Source: Strigops habroptila
Taxonomy: Eukaryota; Chordata; Aves; Psittaciformes; Psittacidae
Length of the DNA: 64,000 bases
NCBI RefSeq assembly: GCF_004027225.2
Contig: NC_044277.2
Coordinates: forward strand, 89,540,283 to 89,604,282
Reading direction: 5' to 3'
Below the pieces are notes generated by a model. It was not told where the DNA came from. It saw nothing but the letters and a program-made list of their open reading frames with translations, and did not search any database. Made by a program: the position numbers and the translations under genes. Of the stretch, positions 12,401 through 23,862 are shown piece by piece. Numbering within the stretch: the first letter of the stretch is position 1; every line of letters starts with the position of its first letter.

Positions 12401-15400
12401 TCCCATGTCTTTCCTCAGAGGAAGGCAATGTGAGATGCTGGAGAGGAAGGTGTAGAAAATCTGATAAGAAATAATTATGACCTCAAGAAAAAAAAATTTC
12501 TTCTTCCTGTAGGCTGTGTGAGATTGGCCTTTTCCCTGACCCACAGAATGTCTGTCTGCCTGTCTCTAGCTAATCTGTTATCTGAACACTTGGAATACTG
12601 ACTAATCTTATGGCAATAAAAATGTCTGCACCCTTGCTTAAAATAACTAAGCTGTATCTCCCATCAGACTTTGAATTAGAGAATTAGCCAGAAATTTAAC
12701 AAAGCCACCAACCTTTTATTTAGGAAGGAATTTGCTGGTTCTATTTTTATGTCGGGGTTTAGGTTTTTTAAGCACAGGCAATCACAATTATTTGAATATA
12801 TAATCTTTTAGATTCATGTGAGAAGTCAGCTTTGACCCGCTAGCAGTATAGATTAATAATGCATGCAGATTGAATAAGGAGTGCAAAATTGTACACAATC
12901 TTGAAGGCAGGCATGCACACATCCACACACACACATCCAGAGTCTGTTTTTTCAGTAATCTGAGAAGCTGAAATTTTGTTGTGCTGTAGCATCTAGGGAA
13001 AAAAGAAAGAGATGCTCTCTAGCTGTCTGAGACTATATGTAATCAGAGCTTTTAACATAGCAGTCTTTGTATTTGGACTTGTCATCATTTGGGTATTAGT
13101 AAATACTTTCTGGCCTGGCTTTTTGTATTCAAAACCATTCCCTAGTCCATTTATCTTTCATCTTCTGCTCTGTGGAATGTTCTTGTCACCAAAATACAGG
13201 GTTACAATGTAAGGAATGTTAATATCTGAATTAAATTGTCAGACGAGGTGAACTGTTTAGTGTGACAGACTGCAACTGGGGATATCCTCTTTGGCAATGT
13301 TGACCCAGCATTTTGCTATCCTGTCTTAAAAACAACAATAATTTGTCTTCAAATTAAAACAGTTATAATCTTTAAACCTGTAATATTTCATATGTAAGAT
13401 AATGTATGAGTGTTATGGTATGCCTGAGTAAACTTGCACAAGATAGTTATTTAATAATGAAATCAGTAGATGGGCACAGCTTATTTAAATGGTCTCTATG
13501 GCGGAATTTTATACCAAAATATTACTTTACCAGTGGAAAGACATAATTGTAAGTTTCAGATATGTATTTATATACATATGTATTTATATACATATATATA
13601 AAAAAAATTCATTTTTGCAGTATTAAACCCTTCTAAAGATACAATGGTTCTGAGTTAATTAGCTATATATTACTTATAGTAGATCTTAAGTGAGTTTTCA
13701 TGGCTCTTCATTAGCTTAATTGTGACTCAGCCTGTGTTTTTTCTGCATCTACGTTTAAGGAGTGAAAATAAATTAAAATCTTTGCAACAATATCCTCCTT
13801 TTGCAGATAGAATGGAAGGCTGGTTCTGTACAGCTTGCAACAATTTGAATTTTTTTAATTTTTTTTCTTTTGTAGTATCAGTGTCTAGTGTTCAACTAGA
13901 TGTACATTAGAGCATGCTGGAGCCCTACACCTACAGCCTGGGAATAGACTACCTAGTGCTAGGGTTGATTTACAATATACATGTTACTCAGGAAGGCTTA
14001 GGTGTAAATAATCTCTGTAAGGAGAGGTTACTCTTACTTTTTTAGTTAGTTTTACTTTGTTACTTTCCATACTCTTAGGAATGAAAGTCAAAAGCCCACA
14101 GGATTGGTTTTTCTTCTCGTTTCTGAGTAGCACTGGCTATTACCAGTCTGAATTTAACCCAGTAGATGTCACTGTGAGTCCTGTTTGATGGTGATGAGCA
14201 GTGGACAGTAGGTGAAGCAAGACTGAAATCAGTCAAGTAAAGCTTATGAACAGACATAGGAAGACAGCAAGTCTGGATATAGATGCTAGTGGTGTTTCAC
14301 AGTACTTAAAACATGTTTTACCCTTTTTAAAATCTGATTGAATGGTTGTGGAGCACTCTATTACAGGACCAATGCAATGGGAGAAAGGCAATTATAAGCT
14401 TGTAATTGTTTAGAAAAATAGAGTATGCATTGATGACATAGAGACCTTACTTTCAAGTTTATGATCATACAATGACATACTAAAAAATATTTCTGCCTTT
14501 ATTGCCATAGTATGGTTGGTTTTTTTAACTTTGATGGAGAGTATATAATATAGAACAGATGCTTTGTTTTAAAATGCTTTTATGTAGATATTAATCCATA
14601 ACTGAAAATACTTCCACAATTTGAGATGATAAACACTGCTTTGTATTACTTGGATGCTAAAAGCCAATAAATTTAGTAAATTTAAATTTAGATGGGAATA
14701 GGTAGTGAACAAACCAACAGATGCTTAGTAAGTTATGTCTTATCTGCATAAGCAGAGCTAATAGCAATCCTATAGTTACCTACGTAACTGTGTATTTTCT
14801 TTGGAATGTGTAAAACTTCAGCAGTCTGGACTTATATTTTCAGGTCTTTCTGGTCTTCCTGCCAGTGAAGGAGCAAAAATAAACATTTTGCTCTGTACAT
14901 GAACAATCTACCTAACCATGATTAAGTTATAACCAAATATGACTAAGTTATAAGCTGTTGAACTTTATCACTGGATTTGGTGCAGAAATTGCAAAGTCTG
15001 TAGCAGGGCCTGATAAGTCAGGTCATGTGATGGACTAATTGGTGATAATATCACAATTAAAAATACAAGCTGCAAGCTGAGATTCTGATGAAACTTTCCT
15101 TTAGTACGTTGCAGTATGGTGATAATTAGATGGCCATTGTTAAAACCATGCACAATAAAGGACTCCTGTAGGAAAAGCTTTTAAAACAAAGTACTTTTTT
15201 TGTTTTAAAAACTTCTAAAACAAAGTACAAGGGGAGACCTAATTTAGTTACCTAATTCATAGCAGCATAACTGGAAAAAGCAGTGGGTGGACTTATCAGC
15301 CCCACATGTTTCACTGATGGACGTATTAGGATGCTGATAATTCCAACTAATGCTATTGTGCTAAGGAACTTGGAACTTTTTCTTTCTCGCTTCGGGGTAA

Positions 15401-18400
15401 AATGTCAGTACTCCGAGAGCTTAGCCAACAAGCTCATCAACACCGCAACCACAATACAGAGCTGATTAACTAACTGAGGACTGACAACAAAATAAATGAA
15501 AGGACTAAGATGATTTTTGCCTACGATTTGTATACACTTACTTCAATATACTGATTAAAACCTCAGTTATTTTATTAAATATAATTATAGCTGGCAAGCA
15601 AGCAAAATCCCTAATCAAAAGTTGTGTCCATGTTTCTCTTACACCTTTTTTTCCAGCTGTTCCTAATTTTTGCAGAGTTCAGCTCTGTAGCCAAAAGTTC
15701 CACTTTCTCCTATGAAGTCCAAGAAGAAGAAAGAGTCTTTCTAAGGATTTAAAAGAAAAGATTGCAGGAGTTGACAGAGGATGAGAGAGAGACATTCCCT
15801 ACTCTTCCAAAAACACTCTTTATAAAAAATTGAGGCAGCCTTGAGCAGTCTTTCTGTTATAAATGGTGACAGTTACAAATTTGAAAGAGAAGTAGCTTTC
15901 ATAAGCCTTCACTTAATAGTGTGAAACTTTTTTCCTGTTTTCTTTTTAAGAAAAAAAAACTGTGAACTTTCATGCCAAAAGCCATTTCCCCATATGCTAG
16001 TGGTCTTTAAATTTATAACACATCCTTCATTCTGAAATATTCCGCGCTGCTTTACAACCTCATACCAAGTTAAACACAGAAGTAATTTTGTTCCCTTTGG
16101 AAATTGAGTCAGTTCTAGTTATATATATGTATCAGCTACATAAGCATATGGTTATAATTGTGCATATTTTAAGATAGGAATCGAAGAATTAATTTTTCCC
16201 CAATTAAAACTGCCAGGGAACTTTAGCAGGCAGTGTACAATTACCAGAATGGATCGGGGCCAATACTACTTGGTTAACAAGACAGTGCTTGGAAAAGAGT
16301 CTTTCACCACAAGGAGTGGTCCCAGATTCAGCTCAGTGTCTTCTTTAGAGAAGACCCATGACCTGCCTGGGTCTTCCAGCGCTTGAAACTCCAGCATCAG
16401 GTCCTCTGGCAACTCCACTGATATACAGCAATGCTTAACGAGATCACGAATTACAAAGGCTTGGGCACCTCTTGTTTCAGCAAATGTGCACACAGGTATA
16501 AATCCAGAGCAGAGTGTTCCTTTGTGCATTGCCTGAGCAAGCTAGTCGGGAATGTGTTTTTCTCATCTGACGTTTCAAAGTGGTGTGGGAGTAAGGGAAC
16601 CACATTGATTGCTGTCACCTCGCCTACACTGCAAGCTCTGGCTACAGGTAACCAACCACACTTAAGTAGAAGCTGGCAAATGCACAAAGGGTGGAGGTAA
16701 ACAGGGAAACAATAGAGGGAAATGATATCCCACCGAGTCCTGCATGTAAGGAATTTGTGTCCCACACACAGTTCCCCTTTTCCTTTCCAAGGTTTTATTC
16801 TAGAAAGCCAAAATGTATGCAGAAGATTTCTACATAAGCAGCATTTACTAGTAAATCATGTAGCAGTTTGAATGTTGGTTTGGAAAAGGAGTTTCTTATT
16901 ATAAACCAAAGCATTGTTTGATCATATGTTTTCCTTGCTTTACAAATGTGACAAGTCAATCTAATCATTTCAGGTAGTTTCTCTTGCCAGTGGAGACAGT
17001 CACTCATGATTGACATCAACTTTCACAGAGAATGGGATCCATGTAGAGCAAGGGAGAAAAAAGAAAAGAAAGTAGGATTTCCCAGGGAATAGTTACGTGA
17101 TGTTGGGTAAAGAAGCCAAAGAGAGACCAGACTGAAATCCAAGGCTTTGCGATGCCCTGTGCATTGTTTAAAGAGTTGCAGGAAATGCATGGGTCATTCT
17201 CTAGATGTTACACACAGAGAAGTCTTCAAGATGCAGAAGCATTAAGGGAAGTTATTTCCGTTCAAAAATCAAACATATGTAGAGGTCCTAACGTTTTAGA
17301 TGTGTTTGCTTTGCAAATTAATGATGAAGAAACACTGTTTGTGTAAAGAAGAGAAATGACAGAAGTATAGAGAAAAAAACATTGAAAACTCCATGTGGTT
17401 TTGTTAATAATATTTCTAACAATCCTACTACCTTTTTTTTTTAATGGACCTTACTGAATTAATTTTTCCACCAAAATGTATTTTCATTTCTGAACAGCTT
17501 TGTCTGTAGATGAGAATTATAAATGAAGAATAGTTAAAACTCTAAAAAATACTTTTGTTAGCATTGTTCCAATGACCTGGAGGATTTGGGGTGTTTTTAA
17601 TAACATTTCTGTTTCATGCCTGCTGTAGTAAATATAGAAATTCTATGGTTTCCATATTTAGTTAATGTACACATTACTTTGTAGTCAAAGAGGGGCAAAG
17701 TCATTATAGAGGGATTTTTTTCAAATAACTATTAGTCTCATTCCTAATTGCATTCCTCATTTGAAATCATAAAGGCTTATAATGAAGGGTAACTTATGGA
17801 GAGGTAGCTCAATTAAACCCATTTATTTTACCTGGAGTTCAAGATGCTTATTTTGGTTTCTACCACATAGCAACCTAAAGCATTGGTAGCACATTCAAAT
17901 ACATTTAAGGGTCTGGGTTTGGGGGGCGGTTTTCAGAATTGTTCATGTTGATGGTAAGTTGCTGTGTAGATTTCCCTAGAACAGGATCCCTGAGATTTTA
18001 ACTAACCAGCCATCATTGCTTTTGCAGAGCCAAGTGATTTTTATGCTGATATTTTTTTTGGACAGCTCAGCAGACAGACCTTTAATCGAATATAAAATAT
18101 TAGTGCATTCGAAGCATTTTGTCTTTTATAAAATATGATCCCAGACAGTCTGGCTTGGAATCAGATACAGCAGATGGGATTTTCTGTCTCTTTACTAAGG
18201 ACGATTTTTTCTTTCCAAGTTGTGATATAAAAGAAGGTGAGAAGCTGCAGTAGAGCTGTGTTTTATAGAGAAATTTACCACTAGACAGCAGTTTGGCTTT
18301 AAGACTTGAAATCAGGAGGGCTTCTTCATGTGAGCATGTGCTCATATGAGCAGTTTTATGCTTAGGTAAGTTTTGAAAGGATGGGGGCCTCCCAGGACAT

Positions 18401-21400
18401 CTGGGGTGACTTGTTAATAAACCTTTCAAAACATTAGCAAAGTGAAGAAATCTGGTGAGATCTAATTTTGGTCTCTTTTGCCTGTTAAGGAGGCAGATTC
18501 CTGACTAACAGCCTCCAGTCTTTCTGTTTGCATCCTTCAAAACCCTTTGCAGCAGTGATTCATATTAGGTACAAGGACACCCACTTATGAGTCAGAACCA
18601 GCCAGAGAATATCCCACCGCTAAGGCTGGCAGACCAGCTTCGTATGTCATCACTGGGAACTTAATGAACCGGGAATCTGCTCACTTCTCCCCAAGCGAAA
18701 GAGTGAAGGGTGACTTGGAGCAAATGGTTATAAATGGCTTAAAAGCAAACAGCCAGATCTAGAAGCTTAAAAACAACATGGAGGCAGAAGAGATTATGTA
18801 GCTGTAGAATTAAATATGTACAGTGGAAAATAAGAACAAAAATGAAAATTTTCCCTGTTGTTTTGATGGAATGGTATGTGACTGAAAAATGCATGTGCCA
18901 TGTGTTATTTTGGTGTTTCTGATTACTCCCTCCCACCTCCTTCCCAATCTATCCAGAACCTTCACTGGCTTACCTTCTAATTCCCACTTTTGCAGGTGAG
19001 AAGCAACGATTTGGCTATGACCGGTCAGGATATGATGTGGAGGAGTCTGATGGTGCCGATGAAGATGAAAATGACAATGAAGATGATGATGAAGATAGCC
19101 AGGCTGAGTCAGTCCTATCCACAACCCCTTCGGTGACAGCCAGCCCCCAACATCACCCCTCTCGACATGGCCTGCAGGATGCCAGCAGCACGGATGAAGA
19201 CATCAGACTTCCAGACTGTTTTGCTGGGGTTCACGCGGACTCTATGGATGGTCTGCCAAAAGCATTGCTCACAAAGATGACCGTCCTCAGCGCGGCGCAG
19301 TCGGTTAGCAGGACCTCCAGGTCACCAGCAGAATTCACCCATCAGGAAGCACATGAGGATAAAGCCCAGGAGAGAGTAGTGGTGCCCCGCAGTGCCAGTG
19401 CAGCACTGGCAGACGTCACTCCTACATCTCCAGGTCGCCAGATGTCTGTGGATTACCTGGATCCAGAAACAGCTTTGGGCCACTCCTTAATATCAACTGC
19501 AGCTGTTACAAAGGTAGGAGTGTCTGATTCCGAGGGAGAGAGCGGGATTTAAAATCCTGCTTTTAAAGATCTTTTGGGAGGGAGATTTTTCAAAGATCAA
19601 AATGTTTGTTTTTCCCTTTATTCTTAGTTGTTGGCTGATGAGCCTGTATGAAGCATTGAAAGTAATTAAAGCACAGATGTGTAGGACTTTAGAAGCAACA
19701 ATGTTGTAGGAGCACTGCTTTTCAAATTCTTTATTTTGACTGCATTCTCCCTGAAAGGATTAATTGTATACAGTCATTTCAGCTGAAGTTTGGAGCTGGT
19801 AGATTGCCTTACAAATAAGGGGTATAACAGATACTTAGAATGAACGTATGGTGGTGAAGTTTTCAGAGGAAAGTGGTAGAATTCAGAAGTCATTTCACTC
19901 TGAAATATGAAGATAGAATCATCGATAATTCCCAAGGGAAATTAGTTTAGTCCCAAGGGGTTTTGCTTTATCACTATAAAAAAATGGTGCAATTGTTTGT
20001 CTCCCCTCCAAATATGCTTAGTAGCAAAACTAGAAGGAGCACCAGATGTTCAAGGAGATTGTCCTTGCACAATAACAAAAGGAGAGGCGAGCACAGAACT
20101 GAGCGCAGCTCTATCTTCCTGCAAGCTGAAAGAACATTTTAATCAGAAAAGGATCAATTTTGCCCATGCCTATTGTAGACACACAGCCCTTCAGAGCTGT
20201 GTGCGGAAGGATGAGGTCAGACTGTATGCAAGGCTGCAGGGGCGTTCAGTAATTTTGGTGACTGTTGTCTTGAAAGCTCTGCTGAGGAAATCACAGAGAG
20301 AAACTGACAAGCGTTGACCCTTTAACAGTATTTTAATGCAATATTTTAATGGGCTGTAATGGGGATGGTACAAGTCACATACCTGACTGACCCTGAGGAT
20401 AAAGTTTTGATTTCTTACTGCAGACCATGAAGGTACTAGAGCTATACAGAATAATGCTCAGGAAAATGTGATGCAATATGTAGTTTAAATGTAGTTTAAA
20501 TAATGAAGAAATTACTGCCTTCTCTGTGATGAATGCAGTATTTACAAATGGTATATGCATGCAGTTATAGAAAAATAAGCAGCAGGAAATTTTCAAAAGC
20601 ATAAAGAGTAAGTAAAAATTTCATTCTGGTTTAAATACTTACTGACTTCTTTTTTCCTTAAAAACCTGTATTACTGGATTTCTTTCTTACAACATTTGAG
20701 ATAGTGAACTGTTGACAAGGAGAAACAGCAGAAATTATTGCTGTATGTCATTGTTTGACACAAGTTCATTCCTGCCTGTACAACCGTGAGTCCATGTGGC
20801 AAATGTAAATTGGAGTGATTTTGTAGTATGGCAGAGAATAAAATGAGTGGTCTCTGATCACGGTATATACCTGCCACAAAAGGCGTAGGATCTTAATATT
20901 TGGATTTGGGGTTTCAGTTGTTGCCAATAGATACCAGAAAGACACTTGACTGAGTATACTCCCTCATCAGACAGAACCACTGAAGCCTCAAGAAAATATT
21001 CACACTATTAACAATGTTGAAAGGCCTTCATTAATATAGCTCTAATAATTGTCTACATGAATATACTAAGGGGGAAAAAAAGGGCATCTAAGTAATACAA
21101 GGCAGTAATTCCTCTCCAGACTACCACCTACTTTCCCAGACCAAAAGAAGTGGCAGCCATGTGTCTGATGGCTCATCTACAGTCTGTTTCTATTATGAAT
21201 GGTTGTGGATCCCACTTCTTGCAATCAAGACAAGGGGTCGAGACAGCTCAGGAAGGCTGTTGTATGTTCCTTCAAAAGCATCCATACCAGTTTATCAGGA
21301 TTTCTTGTGAGGTGTCAGACAGGACTTAATTCTAAGAAAGATGTTGGCTTCCTTCTCACACCCATCTTCCCATTTAGACTGGTTGGCACTGCATAGTCAG

Positions 21401-23519
21401 TAAATCATGTTCTCCTTTAACCAATATATTTCATACCAGCAGTTTTCAAGGGCATTACTGTTCATGTTTAATTTTTTTTTTGCCTGCCTGCTCTAGAGAT
21501 TTCTTGAGAGTTTGGTCAAAATCACAGAATTACCATTTAGGACTATATAAATAAATAAGATTACTTCACTGTATTTGTTGTGAACATGCCTAAAACAGAA
21601 AGATATTGAGAGATTGCAATTGCAATTTAAGACTTCTCCATTTAGGAGATTTTAGGAAGGGAGTTGCCAGCCTTGGTGGATAATATAGGCTATATGAGAA
21701 GAAAAGGAAGCATATAAATACGATTATCGGTCCAGGCGTGTGCACCAAGCTACAGTGAGATGTACACTGAGGCAGCAGTGACATGTGGGTCCCATGTCTC
21801 ACTCCGGTATCAGCCTGTCACCTCTGCCTCTGCAGGCGCTGTAGTTGTCATCCATCTCTTGTCATTGCATATTGCCTGTCTTCCACATCAGAAGCACCTA
21901 CAGAGAGATGTGCCATGATCCTGCCTCTGCTTGCTGGAGGCTGTAATGCCTCCAGGAGAGGAACCCAGTGCATCAGAAATGCCAGCTTATGCTTCTTGCC
22001 TGAGGTGATTTCCACAGAAAACAGTTCTCCAAAGCCTTCTCACTCCTTAAAAAAACACATACAAAGGATATGCAGCAATGTTTTCAAGTACTAGTGTTCA
22101 AGAGAAATTAGCCTCTCCTAATTAGGAGAGGAAAATTCAATTAGTGGGCGAGGAAGGAGTTGGAAAAAGAAAGGAAGGAAATTAGTTCATTGTTCAAGCT
22201 GGGCAGTATATATTGTGAACCAGTTTGTTGTTGTTTTTTCTTAAAAGGGAGTGTGGGAAGCACTCCCAGCTACCTTGTGTTTTCATTTCACTCGAGGATA
22301 GTGGTGGCCGCCGCACTAACACGCCTGTGTTGTTCTCTCCCAGAGCACGCCCTCCGTCAGCTCTCCCTCCTCGCCGGTGGACCGCGGCATGCAGACAACA
22401 GCGCCGTTGCCCTACGCTGAAATCCCAGAGGAGAAGCTGGCCGGGTGCCTGCAGCCCGCTGCCGACCGGAGGGCTCCCCAGACTCACCTCTTCAGCCACC
22501 TCCCCCTGCACTCGCAGCGGCAAGCCAAGGCTCCCTACGGCACAGTACCTGTCGGGGGGATTCAGGTGGTCCCTGCCGGCCTGGCCACCTACTCCACCTT
22601 TGTTCCCATCCAGGCGGGGCCGGTGCAGCTCACTATCCCTGCCGTTAGTGTGATTCACAGAACTACCAGCGCCCTCGGTGAGACGGGTGGCGTGGCTGCC
22701 AGTGCCACCGCGAATCCCATGGGAGTTGCCGAGGTGAACAGTGTGGTGCCATGCATTCCCATCGGCCAGGTGAGCGTGCCGGGTATCCAGGGTCTCGGCA
22801 CGCCCAGCCTGCAGCCTCTGCCCCCGCTGGGCATGGAGACAGTGAACATCTTGGGCCTGGCAAACACAAACATCGCCCCGCAGATGCGCCCTTCGGGAAT
22901 CACCCTGAACGCCGTGGGCCTCCAGGTTTTGACCGCCGGTGCTGCCCCACAGGGCAACCCCAGCCCGCAGGCCCACATTCCCGGCTTGCAGATACTGAAC
23001 ATCGCCCTGCCGACCCTCATCCCCTCCGTCAGCCCCGTTGGTGCCGAGGGGCAAGGAGTCTCCGAGGCGCCTGCCGCAGGCAGCAAAGCCTGCGAGGCGC
23101 AGCCGGAGCTGGCTACTGTCAGCTTCCCCACAGCCCAGGTCAGCCAGGCTGGCAGGGACACTTCTCCTCAGGCGGCAGCTGGCGGCCAGCGGTACGGTGG
23201 GAAGAGCCACCCCGAGCCCACCCCGCTGACCGACTGCAAGCGACCCGATGGTCCAGGGAAAGCAGATCCTGAAAAGACTGACCTCACGAATCCCGCCAAG
23301 CCAAAGCGCGACGTCCCTTCCCTGCAGGTGAAGAGGGCTGCCCCGGCAGAGCCCCGTGCCAAGGCGAATCCCGACGCGTTAACCAAGTCCCCGGTCCACC
23401 GAACTGTGTCCCCGGACAGACAGGTACACAGGCCAGCCGCCTTGCCCCGGCGGCAAAACACGGTGCAGTTTAGCGATGGCAGCAGTGACGATGAGGATAG
23501 ACTTGTGATAGCAACCTAG
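3284..23519 (+). CDS. HIVEP1: HIVEP1 C-terminal part (zinc-finger transcription factor, ZAS family), 5 exons, 5' partial
   Basis: Joined coding exons are 3284-3417, 4771-4946, 9573-9677, 18996-19513 and 22344-23519. Their phases match throughout, giving 2109 nt (702 codons plus TAG). The product is the C-terminal quarter of the nuclear DNA-binding protein HIVEP1 (also ZNF40, PRDII-BF1), which binds kappaB-like enhancer motifs through paired C2H2 fingers. Visible in order are a short linker, finger 1 (C-x2-C...H-x3-H, 4829-4891), finger 2 (C-x2-C at 4913, closing with H-x5-H at 9607), an Asp/Glu-rich run just after the start of the fourth exon, and a long Ser/Thr/Pro-rich tail with [12 protein letters not shown] and the C-terminus [10 protein letters not shown]. 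This is the ZAS-C architecture. The assignment to HIVEP1 rather than HIVEP2 or HIVEP3 rests on remembered tail similarity and on the adjacent EDN1 gene, which matches human synteny. Confidence 0.96.
3418..3423 (+). other. HIVEP1: Non-canonical GC 5' splice site (GCAAGT)
   Basis: The sequence at the exon end is GG followed by GCAAGT, a good match to the known GC-AG donor consensus. Using it keeps frame with the acceptor at 4769-4770. A GT donor four bases downstream (GTATTG at 3422) keeps frame only with a different acceptor at 4777, which would replace Tyr-Lys by Gln. Confidence 0.82.
3418..4770 (+). other. HIVEP1: HIVEP1 GC-AG intron
   Basis: A 1353-bp AT-rich intron between the linker exon and the first finger exon. 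It ends GGTGCTGTTAG at 4770. No repeat or secondary gene is recognised; minus-strand open frames at 3728-3913 and 4170-4394 lack any protein-like features. Confidence 0.85.
4771..4946 (+). CDS. HIVEP1: HIVEP1 exon with C2H2 finger 1 and first half of finger 2
   Basis: A 176-nt exon (phase 2 in, phase 1 out). It encodes [18 protein letters not shown], then finger 1 with Cys pair CEEC and closing His pair HIRTH, a TGEKP-like linker (TDVRPY), and the start of finger 2 ([12 protein letters not shown]). The RGRGRG segment just before the finger is a family hallmark. The donor is GTAGGG at 4947. This exon supplies the DNA contacts of finger 1 of the ZAS-C pair. Confidence 0.96.
6745..9356 (+). mobile_element. 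CR1 LINE retrotransposon, 5'-truncated, degenerate, sense to HIVEP1
   Basis: About 2.6 kb of CR1, the main non-LTR retrotransposon of birds and reptiles. It begins inside the endonuclease domain ([20 protein letters not shown]), continues through the reverse transcriptase, and ends in the typical CR1 3' region (GATCTTAAAGGCCTTTTCCAACC, then GATTCTATGATC), where only about one and a half copies of the usual terminal ATTCTATG 8-mer remain. A truncated 5' end with an intact 3' end is the normal result of target-primed reverse transcription. No target-site duplication was seen, as is usual for CR1. The 5' boundary is uncertain by several tens of bases. Confidence 0.93.
6750..9230 (+). pseudogene. 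CR1 ORF2 remnant (endonuclease / reverse transcriptase), inactive
   Basis: Successive pieces lie in different frames: endonuclease fragments near 6750-6935 and 7197-7430, a linker at 7375-7782, the RT region at 7793-8230, and the C-terminal region at 8666-9100. The endonuclease SDH motif survives near 7235 and the usual GDFN motif reads EDFN near 7030. In the [21 protein letters not shown] and NWRLANVT are intact. The catalytic FADD box has become LADN and is followed two codons later by a stop near 8510. Frameshifts, in-frame stops and the lost catalytic Asp show the copy cannot mobilise itself. Confidence 0.92.
9573..9677 (+). CDS. HIVEP1: HIVEP1 exon with second half of C2H2 finger 2
   Basis: A 105-nt exon (phase 1 junctions on both sides). 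It completes finger 2 with [11 protein letters not shown] (His pair spaced H-x5-H) and continues [23 protein letters not shown] into the acidic region. The acceptor is TTCTTAAG and the donor is GTAAGA at 9678. It sits only about 215 bp downstream of the CR1 insertion. Confidence 0.95.
11240..11257. repeat. (GA)n microsatellite
   Basis: Nine uninterrupted GA units in the 9.3-kb HIVEP1 intron. Confidence 0.9.
12915..12936. repeat. (CA)n-rich short repeat, interrupted
   Basis: Alternating CA runs interrupted by TC, in the same intron. Confidence 0.75.
13555..13608. repeat. AT-rich minisatellite-like tandem (unit about 20 nt)
   Basis: TATGTATTTATATACA occurs twice in tandem, then decays into ATATATAT and an A run. 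The alternating TA/CA steps make it strongly self-complementary, so it could form a cruciform. Confidence 0.8.
16266..16529 (-). other. Unassigned 87-codon minus-strand open frame in HIVEP1 intron
   Basis: An open frame in a region more GC-rich than the surrounding intron. It contains a fairly protein-like stretch (for example [20 protein letters not shown]). I do not recognise a family. There is no clear promoter and no splice-bounded partner exon. It could be a decayed retrocopy fragment, a conserved non-coding block or chance, and is reported only as a candidate. Confidence 0.15.
18996..19513 (+). CDS. HIVEP1: HIVEP1 exon with acidic region and Ser/Thr-rich segment
   Basis: A 518-nt exon (phase 1 in, phase 0 out). 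It reads [19 protein letters not shown], then a run of Asp and Glu ([18 protein letters not shown]), then [13 protein letters not shown] and a [16 protein letters not shown] segment. The acidic block after the finger pair defines the ZAS domain and is thought to act in transactivation or protein contacts. The donor is GTAGGA at 19514; read-through would add only 13 codons before a stop. Confidence 0.95.
19514..22343 (+). other. HIVEP1: HIVEP1 last intron
   Basis: A 2.8-kb AT-rich intron ending in a long pyrimidine tract and TCTCCCAG. The only structure of note is the perfect palindrome at 22112-22131. The plus-strand open frame at 19997-20317 has no recognised domain and no splice bounds consistent with HIVEP1. 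Confidence 0.88.
22112..22131. repeat. Perfect 20-bp palindrome CCTCTCCTAATTAGGAGAGG
   Basis: Both strands read identically with no spacer and the centre is TAATTA, a homeodomain core. It lies about 212 bp upstream of the final HIVEP1 exon. Confidence 0.9.
22344..23519 (+). CDS. HIVEP1: HIVEP1 terminal coding exon (Ser/Thr/Pro-rich C-terminus)
   Basis: 1176 nt, phase 0 in, ending at TAG 23517-23519. It is GC-rich compared with the flanking introns. It encodes [106 protein letters not shown] and the terminus [11 protein letters not shown]. These blocks match what I recall of the human HIVEP1 C-terminus. The exon's high GC also creates long meaningless open frames on both strands, including a 338-codon minus-strand frame. 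Confidence 0.97.
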   Translation, partial: STPSVSSPSSPVDRGMQTTAPLPYAEIPEEKLAGCLQPAADRRAPQTHLFSHLPLHSQRQAKAPYGTVPVGGIQVVPAGLATYSTFVPIQAGPVQLTIPAVSVIHRTTSALGETGGVAASATANPMGVAEVNSVVPCIPIGQVSVPGIQGLGTPSLQPLPPLGMETVNILGLANTNIAPQMRPSGITLNAVGLQVLTAGAAPQGNPSPQAHIPGLQILNIALPTLIPSVSPVGAEGQGVSEAPAAGSKACEAQPELATVSFPTAQVSQAGRDTSPQAAAGGQRYGGKSHPEPTPLTDCKRPDGPGKADPEKTDLTNPAKPKRDVPSLQVKRAAPAEPRAKANPDALTKSPVHRTVSPDRQVHRPAALPRRQNTVQFSDGSSDDEDRLVIAT

Positions 23520-23765
23520 TTTTTGTTTTTCATTGTGTTTTTATTTTTTGGGGGTTTTTTTAATAACACTTACAGGTTTCTTTGCAAACCTTCCTTTCCT
23601 TAAAGCACATTTTTCTGACACAAACTCATTACTAATCTTCGTGCAATCATGAACTCTTGACCAATAATTGTTGTTTCTTGTCAGCTCCAGCCATTTTTGT
23701 ACATGTTGTATAGACGATTGTGCCTTTTTGGAGTTTTATGTTTAGAAACCTGTACAGATTGTTGA

Positions 23766-23794
23766 ATATATATATATATAATATATATATATAA
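23766..23794. repeat. (AT)n microsatellite in HIVEP1 3' UTR
   Basis: Nearly pure alternating AT in the 3' UTR. As RNA it would be an AU-rich, self-complementary segment. Confidence 0.85.
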
Positions 23795-23856
23795 AATATG
23801 TATATTAAAACCAGGTAGTTGCTTGTGTTCAGTAAGTAAACATCCTATGTCAGATA

Positions 23857-23862
23857 AATAAA
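23857..23862 (+). terminator. HIVEP1: Polyadenylation signal AATAAA (HIVEP1 proximal candidate)
   Basis: Canonical hexamer 338 bp after the stop codon, with an overlapping-range ATTAAA at 23865. Use cannot be proved without transcript ends. Confidence 0.55.

Larger units (their letters stand above)
9678..18995 (+). other. HIVEP1: HIVEP1 intron (9.3 kb)
   Basis: The largest intron in the window. It is AT-rich and unique apart from short microsatellites at 11240, 12915 and 13555. No splice-bounded coding segment is evident. A slightly more GC-rich stretch at 16266-16529 carries a minus-strand open frame, listed separately. The acceptor is CCCACTTTTGCAG, ending at 18995. Confidence 0.88.

Noticed and set aside
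22194..23210. 338-codon minus-strand open frame
   Set aside because: It is the antisense of the GC-rich last HIVEP1 exon, whose plus frame matches the known protein; the antisense translation is Arg/Gly/Leu-rich with no domain.
22751..23272. 173-codon plus-strand frame
   Set aside because: Out-of-frame shadow of HIVEP1 exon 22344-23519, Pro/Arg/Gly-rich without a domain.
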